Shown in pieces: positions 1 through 8,031 of a stretch of DNA of 36,088 bases. This stretch comes from Acidobacteriota bacterium. Its GTDB lineage: Bacteria; Acidobacteriota; Thermoanaerobaculia; Gp7-AA8. The position numbers and the translations under genes are program-made. Under the pieces are notes generated by a model that made no database searches, had not been told where the DNA came from, and was given only the letters and a program-made list of their open reading frames with translations. The stretch is from assembly GCA_019247495.1 (NCBI GenBank), contig JAFAOU010000011.1, positions 1 through 36,088 on the forward strand, in the 5' to 3' direction. Positions within the stretch are counted from its first letter, which is position 1. Every line of letters starts with the position of its first letter.

Positions 1-28
1 AAGACCACGGACAATTCTCATAATCACT

Positions 29-47
29 CCTCTCTAAGTAAGAGAGG
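29..47. other. small perfect hairpin downstream of ggt
   Basis: A 7-bp perfect stem (29-35 with 41-47) closes a 5-nt loop just past the 3' end of the leftward ggt gene. No T-run follows on either strand, so it is at best a weak or Rho-assisted end. The remaining bases 1-87 show no coding sequence I can support. Confidence 0.25.
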
Positions 48-87
48 CCGCGCTTCGCCATTTCCCTACCCATCGATAGAAAATGCC

Positions 88-1731
88 CTAATATCCGCCA
101 GCCGCGCCGCCGTGGCGCGAGTCGGAGATCGCCAGCAGTTTTCCGCGGTCGATCCAGACGGCCTGCACGTCGCCGATGACGTCGCGGGCGCGGACGCCGT
201 GGCCGGTTGCAAGCAATCCATCGATGACAGGCTGCGGCGTGCGCGCCTGCTCGTAGGCGACCTCCTCGGGTACCGCCTGCTGCGAATAGCGCGGCGCGGC
301 GACGGCGTCGGCGGGGGCGCGATTGAAGACCAGCACATCGAGCAGGATCTGCGCGATCGTCGTCGGAATCGTCACGCCGCCCGGCGTTCCGATGGCGAGC
401 AGCGGTTTGCCGCCGCGCAGGACGATCACCGGCGACAGCGGCGAGGCTGGTCGGTTTCCGGCCGCCAGCGAGTTGGTCGACGCCGTCGAACTGCTGAAGT
501 CGTTCATCGAATCGTTCAACGAGAAGCCGAGGGCGGGAACCGGGAAGCCGTTGCCAGCTTCGTTGCCGGCGGAGGTCGTCAGCGAAACCACGTTGCCGTG
601 CGCGTCGGCAATCGAGACATGCGTCGTGTGCGATGGCGGCGTCGCCACCGCGCCTGGCTCCGCGAGCGCGACGGTCGGCGTGACGCGATTCGGATCGATC
701 GATGCGCGCCAGAGCGCGGCGCGGTCATCGGAGAGCAGATCGCGCAGCGGCACGCGGTTCGCGGATGGGTCGGCGAGAAACTTATCGCGATCGATGGCCG
801 CGCGCCGCTCCGCTTCGGCGAGCAGGTGGATGTAGTTCGGTCGCGAAAGATCGAGGCCGCTGACGATTTTCAGAATCTCGCCGATCACGAGTCCGCCCGC
901 GGCCGGCGGTGCGACGGTGTAAATGTCCGCGCCGCGAAACGCGATCCGCACGGGAGCGCGCCAGATCGCTTTGTAATCGCGCAGATCGCGAAACGAGAAG
1001 TGAACCGCCTCCACGAGCTTGTTCGCAATCTCGCCGTCGTAAAAATCGTGCGCACCCTGTTCGCCGAGGCGCTGCAGCGTTTTCGCAAGGTCGTCTTTCG
1101 CGAGACGCTGCGCGGGTGCGACGAGTTCGCGCCATGATCGCGATCCAAACCGTTCGTGCATCGCGCCGAGTCCGGCCACGAATCCCGGCACCGCCGCCGC
1201 CTGCGCGCCGGTGAATGGACCGCTTGCCGGACGTTTCGCCGCCGCCGGCGCGGCTTCACGGAAATCGAGCGTCCAGACACCGCCGGTTTCGGCGTCGTAG
1301 TACGTCAGGAATCCGCCGCCGCCGAGGCCCGTCAATTTCGGCTCGAGCACCGACAGCGCGAATGAAACTGCGACCGCGGCGTCGATCGCATTGCCACCGT
1401 CGCGCAGCACGCGCAATCCGATCTGCGTCGCGGCGGGCGATGAAGTGGCGAGGGCTGCGTGGGTGGCGGTGACCTGAGAACCGGCGAATGCTGTGCTTGC
1501 GACAAAGAGGAGGGCGGCAATGACGCCGATGATCTGCCTGTCACCCTGAGCCGCCGGAGCGATGTAGCCGAAGGCGGAGTCGCGGAGGACGGTCGAAGGA
1601 CCCCGTGAGTGCTTGCATCGCGAAACGCCGCCGCCCTTCCGGGTTAACAGGTTGGGGGTCCTTCGACCGTCCTGCGCGACTGCGGCTTCGCCTCCGTCGC
1701 TCCGGCGGCTCAGGATGACAGGACAACTCAC
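88..1731 (-). CDS. ggt: gamma-glutamyltransferase, secreted
   Basis: Gamma-glutamyltransferase (N-terminal nucleophile family), which cleaves gamma-glutamyl bonds of glutathione and related peptides outside the cytoplasm. The family opening motif (DGGNAIDAAVA, residues 111-121), the GLGGGGF loop (135-141) and the autoprocessing/nucleophile site TTHVSIAD (Thr near 369) are all visible, and the C-terminus ends in the usual G-A-A-x-G-Y style. It is compact: the stretch after the PAQRLA motif is much shorter than in E. coli GGT. The frame opens at a GTG (1731) that overlaps the coaX TGA by 4 nt, but residues 2 to about 65 are encoded by a palindromic repeat (1539-1720). The hydrophobic signal-peptide core (about 67-83, ending AFAG) begins only after it, and no ATG, GTG or TTG lies in frame between. 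The true start is therefore uncertain: the GTG, or a rare ATC/ATT codon near 1519-1533. Function confident, start not. Confidence 0.9.
   Translation of the reverse strand: MSCPVILSRRSDGGEAAVAQDGRRTPNLLTRKGGGVSRCKHSRGPSTVLRDSAFGYIAPAAQGDRQIIGVIAALLFVASTAFAGSQVTATHAALATSSPAATQIGLRVLRDGGNAIDAAVAVSFALSVLEPKLTGLGGGGFLTYYDAETGGVWTLDFREAAPAAAKRPASGPFTGAQAAAVPGFVAGLGAMHERFGSRSWRELVAPAQRLAKDDLAKTLQRLGEQGAHDFYDGEIANKLVEAVHFSFRDLRDYKAIWRAPVRIAFRGADIYTVAPPAAGGLVIGEILKIVSGLDLSRPNYIHLLAEAERRAAIDRDKFLADPSANRVPLRDLLSDDRAALWRASIDPNRVTPTVALAEPGAVATPPSHTTHVSIADAHGNVVSLTTSAGNEAGNGFPVPALGFSLNDSMNDFSSSTASTNSLAAGNRPASPLSPVIVLRGGKPLLAIGTPGGVTIPTTIAQILLDVLVFNRAPADAVAAPRYSQQAVPEEVAYEQARTPQPVIDGLLATGHGVRARDVIGDVQAVWIDRGKLLAISDSRHGGAAGGY
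1539..1720. repeat. palindromic repeat family A, copy 1
   Basis: An imperfect inverted repeat with arms of about 66 nt (1539-1604 and 1654-1720) around a 49-nt centre. The arms begin with TGTCAnCCTGAGCCGCCGG and end with GGTCGAAGGACCCC. A second copy with a related centre lies at 17214-17368 in the same orientation. It sits between coaX and the mature part of ggt and is open in the ggt frame throughout. Confidence 0.85.
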
Positions 1732-2513
1732 TTTCGTCCCCGCCGCGGCGCGTGGTTTCGCTCATAGACGATCTTCAAGCCCTTCAGCGTCAGGTCGTCG
1801 TCCACGTATTCGATGTGTTCCGAATCGGGCGCGAGCAGCGATGCCAGGCCGCCGGTGGCCACCACCGCGCGCACGTCCGGCACCTCGCGTTTCATCCGGC
1901 CGAGGATGCCGTCGACCAGGCCGAGGTAGCCGAAGTAGACGCCGGACTGCATGTTCACGATCGTGTTCGTGCCGATCACAGACTCCGGCCGGCGAATGTC
2001 TACGCGTGGCAGCCGCGCCGCGCGCGCGAACAGCGCTTCGGCAGAAATCGTCAGGCCCGGCGCGATCACGCCGCCGATGTAGCGCGCATCGTGCGTTACC
2101 ACATCGAACGTCGTCGCCGTTCCGAAGTCGACGATGATCGCGGGTCCGCCGTACTCGGCATGCGCGGCCACGCAGTTGACAATGCGGTCTGCGCCAACCT
2201 CGGCAGGATTGTCGGTGTGAATGGCGATCCCGGTCTTCACGCCCGGCTCGACGAAGAGCGCTTCCATCCCGAAAAACTTCCGGATCATCGACGCGATCGA
2301 ATGATTCAGCGGCGGGACGACGGACGAAACGATCGCCCCTTCGAATGCATCCGAAAACGCCTCGCCGATGAGCTGCCGCGCCAGGATCCCGTATTCGTCG
2401 GAAGTCCGTTCGCGCGCCGTAGCCAGCCGCCACGAGCTCACCAGCGCATTGCCGCGAAAGACGCCGAGCACGATGTTCGTGTTGCCGACGTCGACGACGA
2501 GAAGGTTGGACAC
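1728..2513 (-). CDS. coaX: type III pantothenate kinase
   Basis: Phosphorylates pantothenate, the first step of coenzyme A synthesis, in the cytoplasm; type III enzymes belong to the ASKHA fold and use ATP weakly with a monovalent cation. The N-terminal phosphate loop DVGNTNIVLG (residues 8-17), the GADRIVN motif, and the second phosphate motif DFGTATTFDVV with its conserved Asp are all present, and 261 aa is the normal length. The start is a GTG. The 3' end overlaps the next frame (ggt) by 4 nt in a GTGA arrangement, so the two could be translationally coupled. A tandem/inverted AT-rich repeat lies directly upstream (2518-2639) and supplies a TAATCT hexamer 7 nt before the GTG, which might act as a -10. 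Confidence 0.95.
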   Translation of the reverse strand: MSNLLVVDVGNTNIVLGVFRGNALVSSWRLATARERTSDEYGILARQLIGEAFSDAFEGAIVSSVVPPLNHSIASMIRKFFGMEALFVEPGVKTGIAIHTDNPAEVGADRIVNCVAAHAEYGGPAIIVDFGTATTFDVVTHDARYIGGVIAPGLTISAEALFARAARLPRVDIRRPESVIGTNTIVNMQSGVYFGYLGLVDGILGRMKREVPDVRAVVATGGLASLLAPDSEHIEYVDDDLTLKGLKIVYERNHAPRRGRK

Positions 2514-2517
2514 GAAC

Positions 2518-2639
2518 AGTAGATTAGTAGATTAGTGGATTAGTAGATCAGAGGGATTTCAACGCAATACGCGAAGAGACCAAGGGGACCTGAGTTGAAT
2601 CCCCCTAATCTACTAATCCACTAATCGACTAATCCACTG
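2518..2639. repeat. inverted array of 9-mers, family D
   Basis: The left arm (2518-2549) is made of tandem 9-mers of the type ATTAGTAGA/ATTAGTGGA; the right arm (2605-2639) carries the complementary units CTAATCnACTAATCCAC. An 18-nt block of the left arm is perfectly complementary to the right arm. It fills the whole gap between the amidohydrolase and coaX, both on the minus strand, and could form a long hairpin in a read-through transcript. Confidence 0.8.
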
Positions 2640-2641
2640 CT

Positions 2642-3916
2642 TCACGGCCGCTTATAAACGTTCCCGTCCTTCATCACGAAGCCGACCCGCTCCATCGCCG
2701 TGATGTCGTTCAGCGGATTGCCCGGCACCGCGACGATATCCGCGAACTTGCCCGTTTCGATCGTGCCGATGCGGTCGGACATGTCGAGGAGATCGGCGGC
2801 ATTGCGCGTGGCGGTCTGGATGGCCTGCATCGGCGTCATCCCGAACTTCGTCTCGTACGAAAACTCCTTCGCCTCGTTGAACGCGTCCCAGGCGAAGCCG
2901 CCGGCGTCGGTTCCGAACGCGATCTTCACGCCGCGTTTCAGCGCGCGCGAAAAACTGTCGCGATGAAAGGCCGGGATCTTCAGCCAGATCCCGCCGCGTC
3001 CGGCCGCGACGTAGTCGGTCACGCTCAGCGTCGGGCAGAGGTAGACACCCTTGGCGACCATCATGTCGAGCAGATCGTCCGGAATCGAGATGCCGTGCTC
3101 GATCGAGTCGACGCCGGCGTTGAGCGCGTTCTCGATTCCCGGCCGCGCCATCGCGTGCGCCGCCACCTTGTGCCGCAGCCGGTGCGCTTCCTCGACGATC
3201 GCTTTCATCTCCTCGGCATTGAACGTCGGCGTCGATGACAGCGTCCCATCCTTCGCGACGAAGTACGAACGGTCCGCGTAGACCTTGATCCAGTCGGCGC
3301 CATGCGCGATCTGCTCGCGCACCGCTTTCCGCGCCTGATCGACGCCGTCGACGATTTGTACTCCCATCGGATACGTAACTTCGGGCGAATAGCCGCTCGG
3401 GCCGTAGCCGCCGGTCACCGACAACGCGCGCGTCGAGACCACCATGCGCGGTCCGTCGATCACGCCGTTGTTGATGGCGCGCTTCACGTCGACATCCGTG
3501 TACATCGCGCCCTCGGTCTCGAGATCGCGAACCGTCGTGAAGCCATTGCCGAGCGCGATCTTTACCGCCTTGCTGGCTCGCAACGCGCGATACGCCAGCG
3601 ACTCCTTGAAGAGCTGCGTGTCGTAATCCTCGGAGGTGATGTCGCCCTGCAGCAGTGTGTGCACATGCGCGTCGATCAGGCCGGGTAGCAGCGTCATGTC
3701 GCCGAGGTCGATGACCTGAGCGTCGGCGGGAACGGCGCCGCCGATCGAATCGATCCTGTTGCCTCGGATCACGATCACGGCCGGCGATACGACCGCACCG
3801 CCGCGGCCATCGATCATCCGCGCGGCACGAAGCGCGACAACTTTCGGCGGCGCGTCAGCAGCGAACGCCGCGGTGGCGAGAAGGAAGAGAACAACAGCCG
3901 TGATACGGTCTTTCAT
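2642..3916 (-). CDS. secreted metal-dependent amidohydrolase
   Basis: A member of the amidohydrolase superfamily in the Xaa-Pro dipeptidase/imidazolonepropionase-like group, probably acting in the periplasm on cyclic amides or dipeptides; the substrate cannot be told from sequence. A signal peptide (residues 1-20, ending AAFAAD) is followed by the metal motif HVH (His84, His86), a Lys in DWIKVYAD (Lys211, candidate carbamylated ligand), His254 in AAHAMAR, His274 in SIEHG, and Asp337 in FGTDAGG: the complete binuclear set. Length 424 aa is typical. The start is only 20 bp from the divergent thioesterase start. A TAGAAT hexamer 9 nt upstream of the ATG suggests a very short leader. Confidence 0.88.
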   Translation of the reverse strand: MKDRITAVVLFLLATAAFAADAPPKVVALRAARMIDGRGGAVVSPAVIVIRGNRIDSIGGAVPADAQVIDLGDMTLLPGLIDAHVHTLLQGDITSEDYDTQLFKESLAYRALRASKAVKIALGNGFTTVRDLETEGAMYTDVDVKRAINNGVIDGPRMVVSTRALSVTGGYGPSGYSPEVTYPMGVQIVDGVDQARKAVREQIAHGADWIKVYADRSYFVAKDGTLSSTPTFNAEEMKAIVEEAHRLRHKVAAHAMARPGIENALNAGVDSIEHGISIPDDLLDMMVAKGVYLCPTLSVTDYVAAGRGGIWLKIPAFHRDSFSRALKRGVKIAFGTDAGGFAWDAFNEAKEFSYETKFGMTPMQAIQTATRNAADLLDMSDRIGTIETGKFADIVAVPGNPLNDITAMERVGFVMKDGNVYKRP

Positions 3917-3925
3917 CGTTCGCGA

Positions 3926-3931
3926 ATTCTA
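3926..3931 (-). promoter_or_regulatory. candidate -10 of the amidohydrolase
   Basis: TAGAAT on the minus strand, nine bases before the ATG. The 20-bp divergent gap leaves no room for a normal leader, so a promoter here would give an almost leaderless mRNA. No good -35 is visible. Confidence 0.3.
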
Positions 3932-3936
3932 AGGCC

Positions 3937-4362
3937 ATGCGCTTTTTCGTTTCCGAGTACGTCCGCTGGGAAGACATCGACGCCGCCGGCATCATCAACT
4001 ATCAGGCGTACTTGCGATTCTTCGGGCTGGCCGAGGTCGAGCTGTTTCGCTCGTGCGGCCTGCCGTATCGCACGCTCTTCGATGACCTCGGACTCTGGCT
4101 TCCGCGCGTCCACGTCGAGTGCGACTTCTTTCATCCGGTCACGCTCGACGAATTGCTGATCGTCGATGCGTATTTCGGAAAGATCGGAGCAAGCTCGATC
4201 CACCTCAACTTCGAAGTGCGCCGCAGCGAGGACAAGGACGTCGTCGTCGCCACTGGCAAGTACGTGCTGGTGGCAGTGAAGCGCGGCGAGTTCAAGCCGA
4301 CCTCGGTGCCCGACGCCGTTCGCGACAAGCTCGCGCCGTACGTCGAGACGACAGCCACTTAA
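3937..4362 (+). CDS. acyl-CoA thioesterase, 4HBT/YbgC hot-dog family
   Basis: Hydrolyses an acyl-CoA thioester in the cytoplasm. The family signature is near the N-terminus: RWEDIDAAGIINYQAYLRFF, residues 10-29, with Asp15 aligned to the catalytic Asp of 4-hydroxybenzoyl-CoA thioesterase. Its 141 aa is the normal single hot-dog length, and the rest follows the alternating strand pattern of the fold. It is divergent from the amidohydrolase with 20 bp between starts. The gene ends before a large hairpin repeat (4377-4536) that separates it from polA. Whether the natural substrate is an aromatic or fatty acyl-CoA cannot be decided here. Confidence 0.85.
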   Translation: MRFFVSEYVRWEDIDAAGIINYQAYLRFFGLAEVELFRSCGLPYRTLFDDLGLWLPRVHVECDFFHPVTLDELLIVDAYFGKIGASSIHLNFEVRRSEDKDVVVATGKYVLVAVKRGEFKPTSVPDAVRDKLAPYVETTAT

Positions 4363-4376
4363 GCGCTTGCCTCTTG

Positions 4377-4536
4377 CGGCCGGAACGCTGGCGTCTCGCC
4401 GGCTGGCCCGGCTGCGTCCTCGCTGCCGAATGGGAGGCTTGCGCAGGCGTTCTGTTACCAGCGACATTGGAGGGTTTGGCGGTTCAGCGGCGAGACGCCA
4501 CCGGGCCAGCCGGCGAGGACGCCAGCGCTCCGGCCT
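4377..4536. repeat. long palindromic repeat, family E
   Basis: Arms 4377-4411 and 4500-4536 are nearly perfect complements (CCGGAnCGCTGGCGTC... against ...GACGCCAGCGCTCCGG), and an extra GGCGAGACGCC copy of the arm lies at about 4489-4499. It fills most of the 210-bp gap between the thioesterase and polA. I see no reading frame with gene-like character in it. It could act as a transcription end for the thioesterase. Confidence 0.8.
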
Positions 4537-4555
4537 CTTAATGAAAGCGCGCGCC

Positions 4556-4561
4556 TATAAT
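4556..4561 (+). promoter_or_regulatory. -10 element of polA
   Basis: A perfect TATAAT whose last base is 11 nt before the polA ATG, predicting a leader of only about 5 nt. No convincing -35 is present at 16-18 nt; the preceding bases belong to the edge of the palindromic repeat. Confidence 0.5.
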
Positions 4562-4572
4562 CCGCGCCGCCC

Positions 4573-7224
4573 ATGGCGAAACGTCCCAGCCTTTTTCTGA
4601 TCGACGGCTCCAACAACGTCTACCGCTCGTACTTCGCGATTCGCAACCTCACCAACTCCTCCGGTCTGGCCACGAACGCGGTCTACGGTTTCACGCAGAC
4701 CTTGAAGAAGCTGCTGAAGGATTTCGAGCCGGACTGCATCGCCGTCGCTTTCGATATCGGCCGCGCCACAACGCGCCACGAGGCGTTCGCCGATTACAAA
4801 AAAGATCGCCGGCCGATGCCTGACGATCTGGCCATTCAGTTGCCACTCGTCAATGAGGTGCTGGAAGGTTTCCGCATCCCGGTCATCGGCGTCGAGGATT
4901 GGGAAGCGGACGACCTCCTCGGTACGCTCGCCTGCGTCGCAAAAGAGCGCGGTTATGACGTCGTCCTTGCCACCTCGGACAAAGATTTTTTCCAGCTCGT
5001 CGGCGACGGTATCAAGCTTTTTCACACCGGCCGCGAAGTGCTCTACGACGCGAAAGGCGTCGAGGAAACCTTCGGCCTGCCGCCCGAAAAGGTCGTCGAC
5101 GTCATGGCCATCTGGGGCGATGCCATCGACAACATCCCCGGCGTTCCCGGCATCGGTGAGAAGGGCGCGAAGGCGCTGATCTCCGAATACGGATCGCTCG
5201 AAGGCGTTTACGAGAACCTCGACAAGCTCAAGCCGGCGCAGCGCAAAAAGCTCGAAGAGAATCGCGACAAGGCGTTCATCTCGCGCGAACTGGCCCGGAT
5301 CAAGTGTGACCTTCCCACCGAGAGCATCGATTTCGAAACGCTGAAGCGGCAGGAGCCCGATCGCGCCAAACTGCACGACGTCTTCTCACGGCTCGAGTTC
5401 GCGTCGCTGATGCAGGAGTTTCTCCCCGAGGCGCCGCCGGTCGAAGTGGATTACCGGATTGCGGCGAGTGCGGACGACGTGCGCGATCTCGTCGGCGGCG
5501 CATCGGAAGTTGCGATCTGGTTCGAATCGACCACGCCGGAAGGCCACGACGAACTGTTCGCGGCATCGCTATCGGTGAAGCAGGCGGAATCGCTCATCGT
5601 TCCGATCGCCGATTCGCTCGGCGGTACTCCCGAACTTCGCGAAGCATTGCAGTCGCTCCTGCGATCCGATCTCCTCTTCGTGGCGCACGACATCAAGTTG
5701 CAGTTGCGACGCCTCGCCGCAAACGGCTGGCCGCTTCCGGCACGCTTCTCCGACACGATGATCATGTCGTACGTGAACAATCCCGGTCTGCCGAGCCACG
5801 CCTTCAACAACGTTGCGCGCGACTGGCTGAAGCGCGATGTCGCGTCGCGAAAGGAAGTCGCGAAGACCGCGCCGCTCTTCGCGCTCGATCACGAAATCGG
5901 CGCCACCGCCCTCTCTCCCTATCAGCAATACCTCGGCGAAAAGTCTGACGTCACCGTCGCGCTGAAGGAGATGCTGACGGCGGAGTTGCAACGCGATCCC
6001 GCGCTCGTCGACATCTACGATCGCATCGAGCTGCCGCTCATCCCCGTGCTGGAGCGGATGGAAGCGCGCGGCATCCGCATCGACGTGGCGCTGCTGCACG
6101 AGATGTCCGCGAAGATGGCGCTGCAACTGGCGCAGCTGGAGAAAGAGATTTACGCCGAGGCCGGGACGGATTTCAACATCAACTCGCCGCAGCAGCTCGC
6201 GCACATCCTGTTCGAAAAGTTGCAGTATCCCGTTCTCAAGAAGACCAAGGGGACGAAGGCGTATTCGACAAACGTCGAGGTGTTGCAGGAGTTGGCCGGC
6301 CACGGTTTCGCGGTGCCGCGTCTGATCCTGCTGCATCGCGAACTGCACAAGCTGAAGTCGACATACATCGATTCTTTGCCCCAGCTCGTGGCCAAAGATG
6401 GCCGCGTTCACACGTCGTTCAATCAGGCAGTCGCGGCGACGGGTCGGCTGTCGTCGTCCGATCCGAACCTGCAGAACATCCCCATCCGCACGGAGCTTGG
6501 ACGCGAGATCCGCAAGGCCTTCATCGCCGACGAAGGCAATGTGCTGCTCGCGGCGGACTACTCGCAGGTCGAGTTGCGCATCCTCGCGCACATCTCGCAG
6601 GACGCGGAGCTGATCGAGACGTTCCAGCGCGGCGCAGACATCCATCGCGCCACGGCTTCGAAGATGTTCAATGTCGCCGAGGATGAGCTGACGCACGATC
6701 AGCGCCGCGCCGCGAAGACGATCAACTTCGGCGTGTTGTACGGCATGTCGGCGTTCCGGCTGTCGAACGAGCTGAATATCCCGACCGGCCAGGCGAAGGA
6801 TTTCATCGACGCCTACTTCGCGCGCTATCCAAAGATCCAGGAGTACCTCGATCGCACGCTGGAAGAAGCGCGCCGCAGCGGCAAAGTGACCACTCTGTTC
6901 GGCCGCGTGCGCTACATCCCGGAGATCCACAACAAGTCGTTCACGGTGCGTGGCAACGCCGAGCGGATGGCCACGAACGCGCCTATCCAGGGGACGGCTG
7001 CCGACATTCTCAAGCTGGCCATGATCGCGCTCGACAAGCGCCTGGAGGGCAAAGCGGCGATGCTGCTCACCGTCCACGACGAAATCGTGATCGAGGTCTC
7101 CGAGTCGCGCGCCGAGGACGTGGCGGGAATCGTGAAAGAGACGATGGAGAACATTTTCCCGCTGGCCGTGCCGCTGCAAGTGGATGCGCACTACGGCCGG
7201 AGTTGGTACGACGCGAAGGAGTGA
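4573..7224 (+). CDS. polA: DNA polymerase I
   Basis: Replicative/repair polymerase that fills gaps and removes RNA primers. Residues 1 to about 290 form the 5' nuclease (FLIDGSNNVYRSYFAI, the WEADDLLGTLA helix, SDKDFFQL, and the DNIPGVPGIGEKGA helix-hairpin-helix). The middle domain (about 295-460) has the 3'-5' exonuclease fold but lacks its metal residues: the positions matching E. coli Asp355, Asp424 and Asp501 are Trp, Gln and Lys, so proofreading is predicted absent, as in Taq polymerase. The polymerase domain is intact: motif A Asp662 in AADYSQVELR, motif B RRAAKTINFGVLYG, and motif C HDE with Asp836-Glu837. Length 883 aa is typical. The ATG follows a TATAAT by 11 nt. The lipoprotein gene starts 3 nt after the stop and is probably cotranscribed. 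Confidence 0.98.
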   Translation: MAKRPSLFLIDGSNNVYRSYFAIRNLTNSSGLATNAVYGFTQTLKKLLKDFEPDCIAVAFDIGRATTRHEAFADYKKDRRPMPDDLAIQLPLVNEVLEGFRIPVIGVEDWEADDLLGTLACVAKERGYDVVLATSDKDFFQLVGDGIKLFHTGREVLYDAKGVEETFGLPPEKVVDVMAIWGDAIDNIPGVPGIGEKGAKALISEYGSLEGVYENLDKLKPAQRKKLEENRDKAFISRELARIKCDLPTESIDFETLKRQEPDRAKLHDVFSRLEFASLMQEFLPEAPPVEVDYRIAASADDVRDLVGGASEVAIWFESTTPEGHDELFAASLSVKQAESLIVPIADSLGGTPELREALQSLLRSDLLFVAHDIKLQLRRLAANGWPLPARFSDTMIMSYVNNPGLPSHAFNNVARDWLKRDVASRKEVAKTAPLFALDHEIGATALSPYQQYLGEKSDVTVALKEMLTAELQRDPALVDIYDRIELPLIPVLERMEARGIRIDVALLHEMSAKMALQLAQLEKEIYAEAGTDFNINSPQQLAHILFEKLQYPVLKKTKGTKAYSTNVEVLQELAGHGFAVPRLILLHRELHKLKSTYIDSLPQLVAKDGRVHTSFNQAVAATGRLSSSDPNLQNIPIRTELGREIRKAFIADEGNVLLAADYSQVELRILAHISQDAELIETFQRGADIHRATASKMFNVAEDELTHDQRRAAKTINFGVLYGMSAFRLSNELNIPTGQAKDFIDAYFARYPKIQEYLDRTLEEARRSGKVTTLFGRVRYIPEIHNKSFTVRGNAERMATNAPIQGTAADILKLAMIALDKRLEGKAAMLLTVHDEIVIEVSESRAEDVAGIVKETMENIFPLAVPLQVDAHYGRSWYDAKE

Positions 7225-7227
7225 AGA

Positions 7228-7953
7228 GTGAGGCTGTCCCGGTTACTGCTCGCGCTCGCCCTCCTCATCGTCGCTTTCATTGGGGCCTGCAACAAACCTC
7301 CCGCGCCGCCGCAGGCTGCAAAGAAAAACGAACCGACGATCCACGCGACGGTCATCACGATCCAGACCACGATTCAGCCTGCGAACAAGACCTACGCGCA
7401 CGAGATCGTCATCGCCAACAACCGCGCCCGCAGCACCGACGAAGCCGACCAATGGCGCCTCTTCGACTTCGCGCAGAAGCAGGTGACGTACGTGGACGAC
7501 ATCGCGCATACGGTCCGCGTCCAATCGTTCGCCGATGCGATCGCTGCACGCCGCGCCGCCGTCGCGCGTCCCGTCCCGGATGGATTGCCGCGCGCGCAGT
7601 TCGCCGTGACGAACGCGCAGAAAACGTTGCAAGGCGTCGTCACCAAACAATCGGTTATCCGCCTCGGCGCGTACCAACGCGAGCTGTGGATCGGATCGCA
7701 TCCGCTCATCCCACGCGGCCTCTTCGCGATGCTGCAAGCGACCGAGCCCGCCTCGTCTCCAATCGCCGGCATCACTCGCGCCGCCGACGAAGCCCTCCTG
7801 GAAGTGCAGGGCTTTCCGCTGGCTGACCACGCAGAGCTGCCGTACGAGAACAAGAAGCTGGTGGTCGACAACGTGGTGGTGAAAATCGAACAGCGCGATG
7901 TTCCGGCTGCGCTGCTGACGGTGAGCGGCAAGAAGTCCGCGCAGAGCCATTAA
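7228..7953 (+). CDS. predicted lipoprotein of unknown function
   Basis: I do not recognise the family. The 241-aa product opens with a clear lipoprotein signal: basic start (MRLSR), hydrophobic core (residues 6-17), and a lipobox FIGAC with Cys21, followed by a proline/lysine-rich linker. The mature part (about 40-241) is soluble, mixed in composition and without transmembrane segments; it contains a TYAHEIVIANNRAR segment and a YVDDIAHTVRV segment that read as beta strands. The start is a GTG 3 nt after the polA stop, suggesting cotranscription, but no functional link to replication is evident. It ends just before a palindromic repeat that separates it from the convergent selB. Confidence 0.75.
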   Translation: MRLSRLLLALALLIVAFIGACNKPPAPPQAAKKNEPTIHATVITIQTTIQPANKTYAHEIVIANNRARSTDEADQWRLFDFAQKQVTYVDDIAHTVRVQSFADAIAARRAAVARPVPDGLPRAQFAVTNAQKTLQGVVTKQSVIRLGAYQRELWIGSHPLIPRGLFAMLQATEPASSPIAGITRAADEALLEVQGFPLADHAELPYENKKLVVDNVVVKIEQRDVPAALLTVSGKKSAQSH

Positions 7954-7960
7954 GAAGGCT

Positions 7961-8024
7961 TTCACCACAGAGGCACAAAGATCACAGAGAGGCCCTCAGT
8001 GTCCTTTGTGTCTCTGTGGTTCAA
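7961..8024. repeat. palindromic repeat family B, copy 1
   Basis: Arms TTCACCACAGAGGCACAAAG (from 7961) and the complementary CTTTGTGTCTCTGTGGTTCAA (ending 8024) form a hairpin of about 29 bp with a short loop. It lies between the convergent lipoprotein and selB genes, filling nearly the whole gap, and could end transcription from both sides. A second copy is at 34926-34985. Confidence 0.85.
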
Positions 8025-8031
8025 TCGGTTC

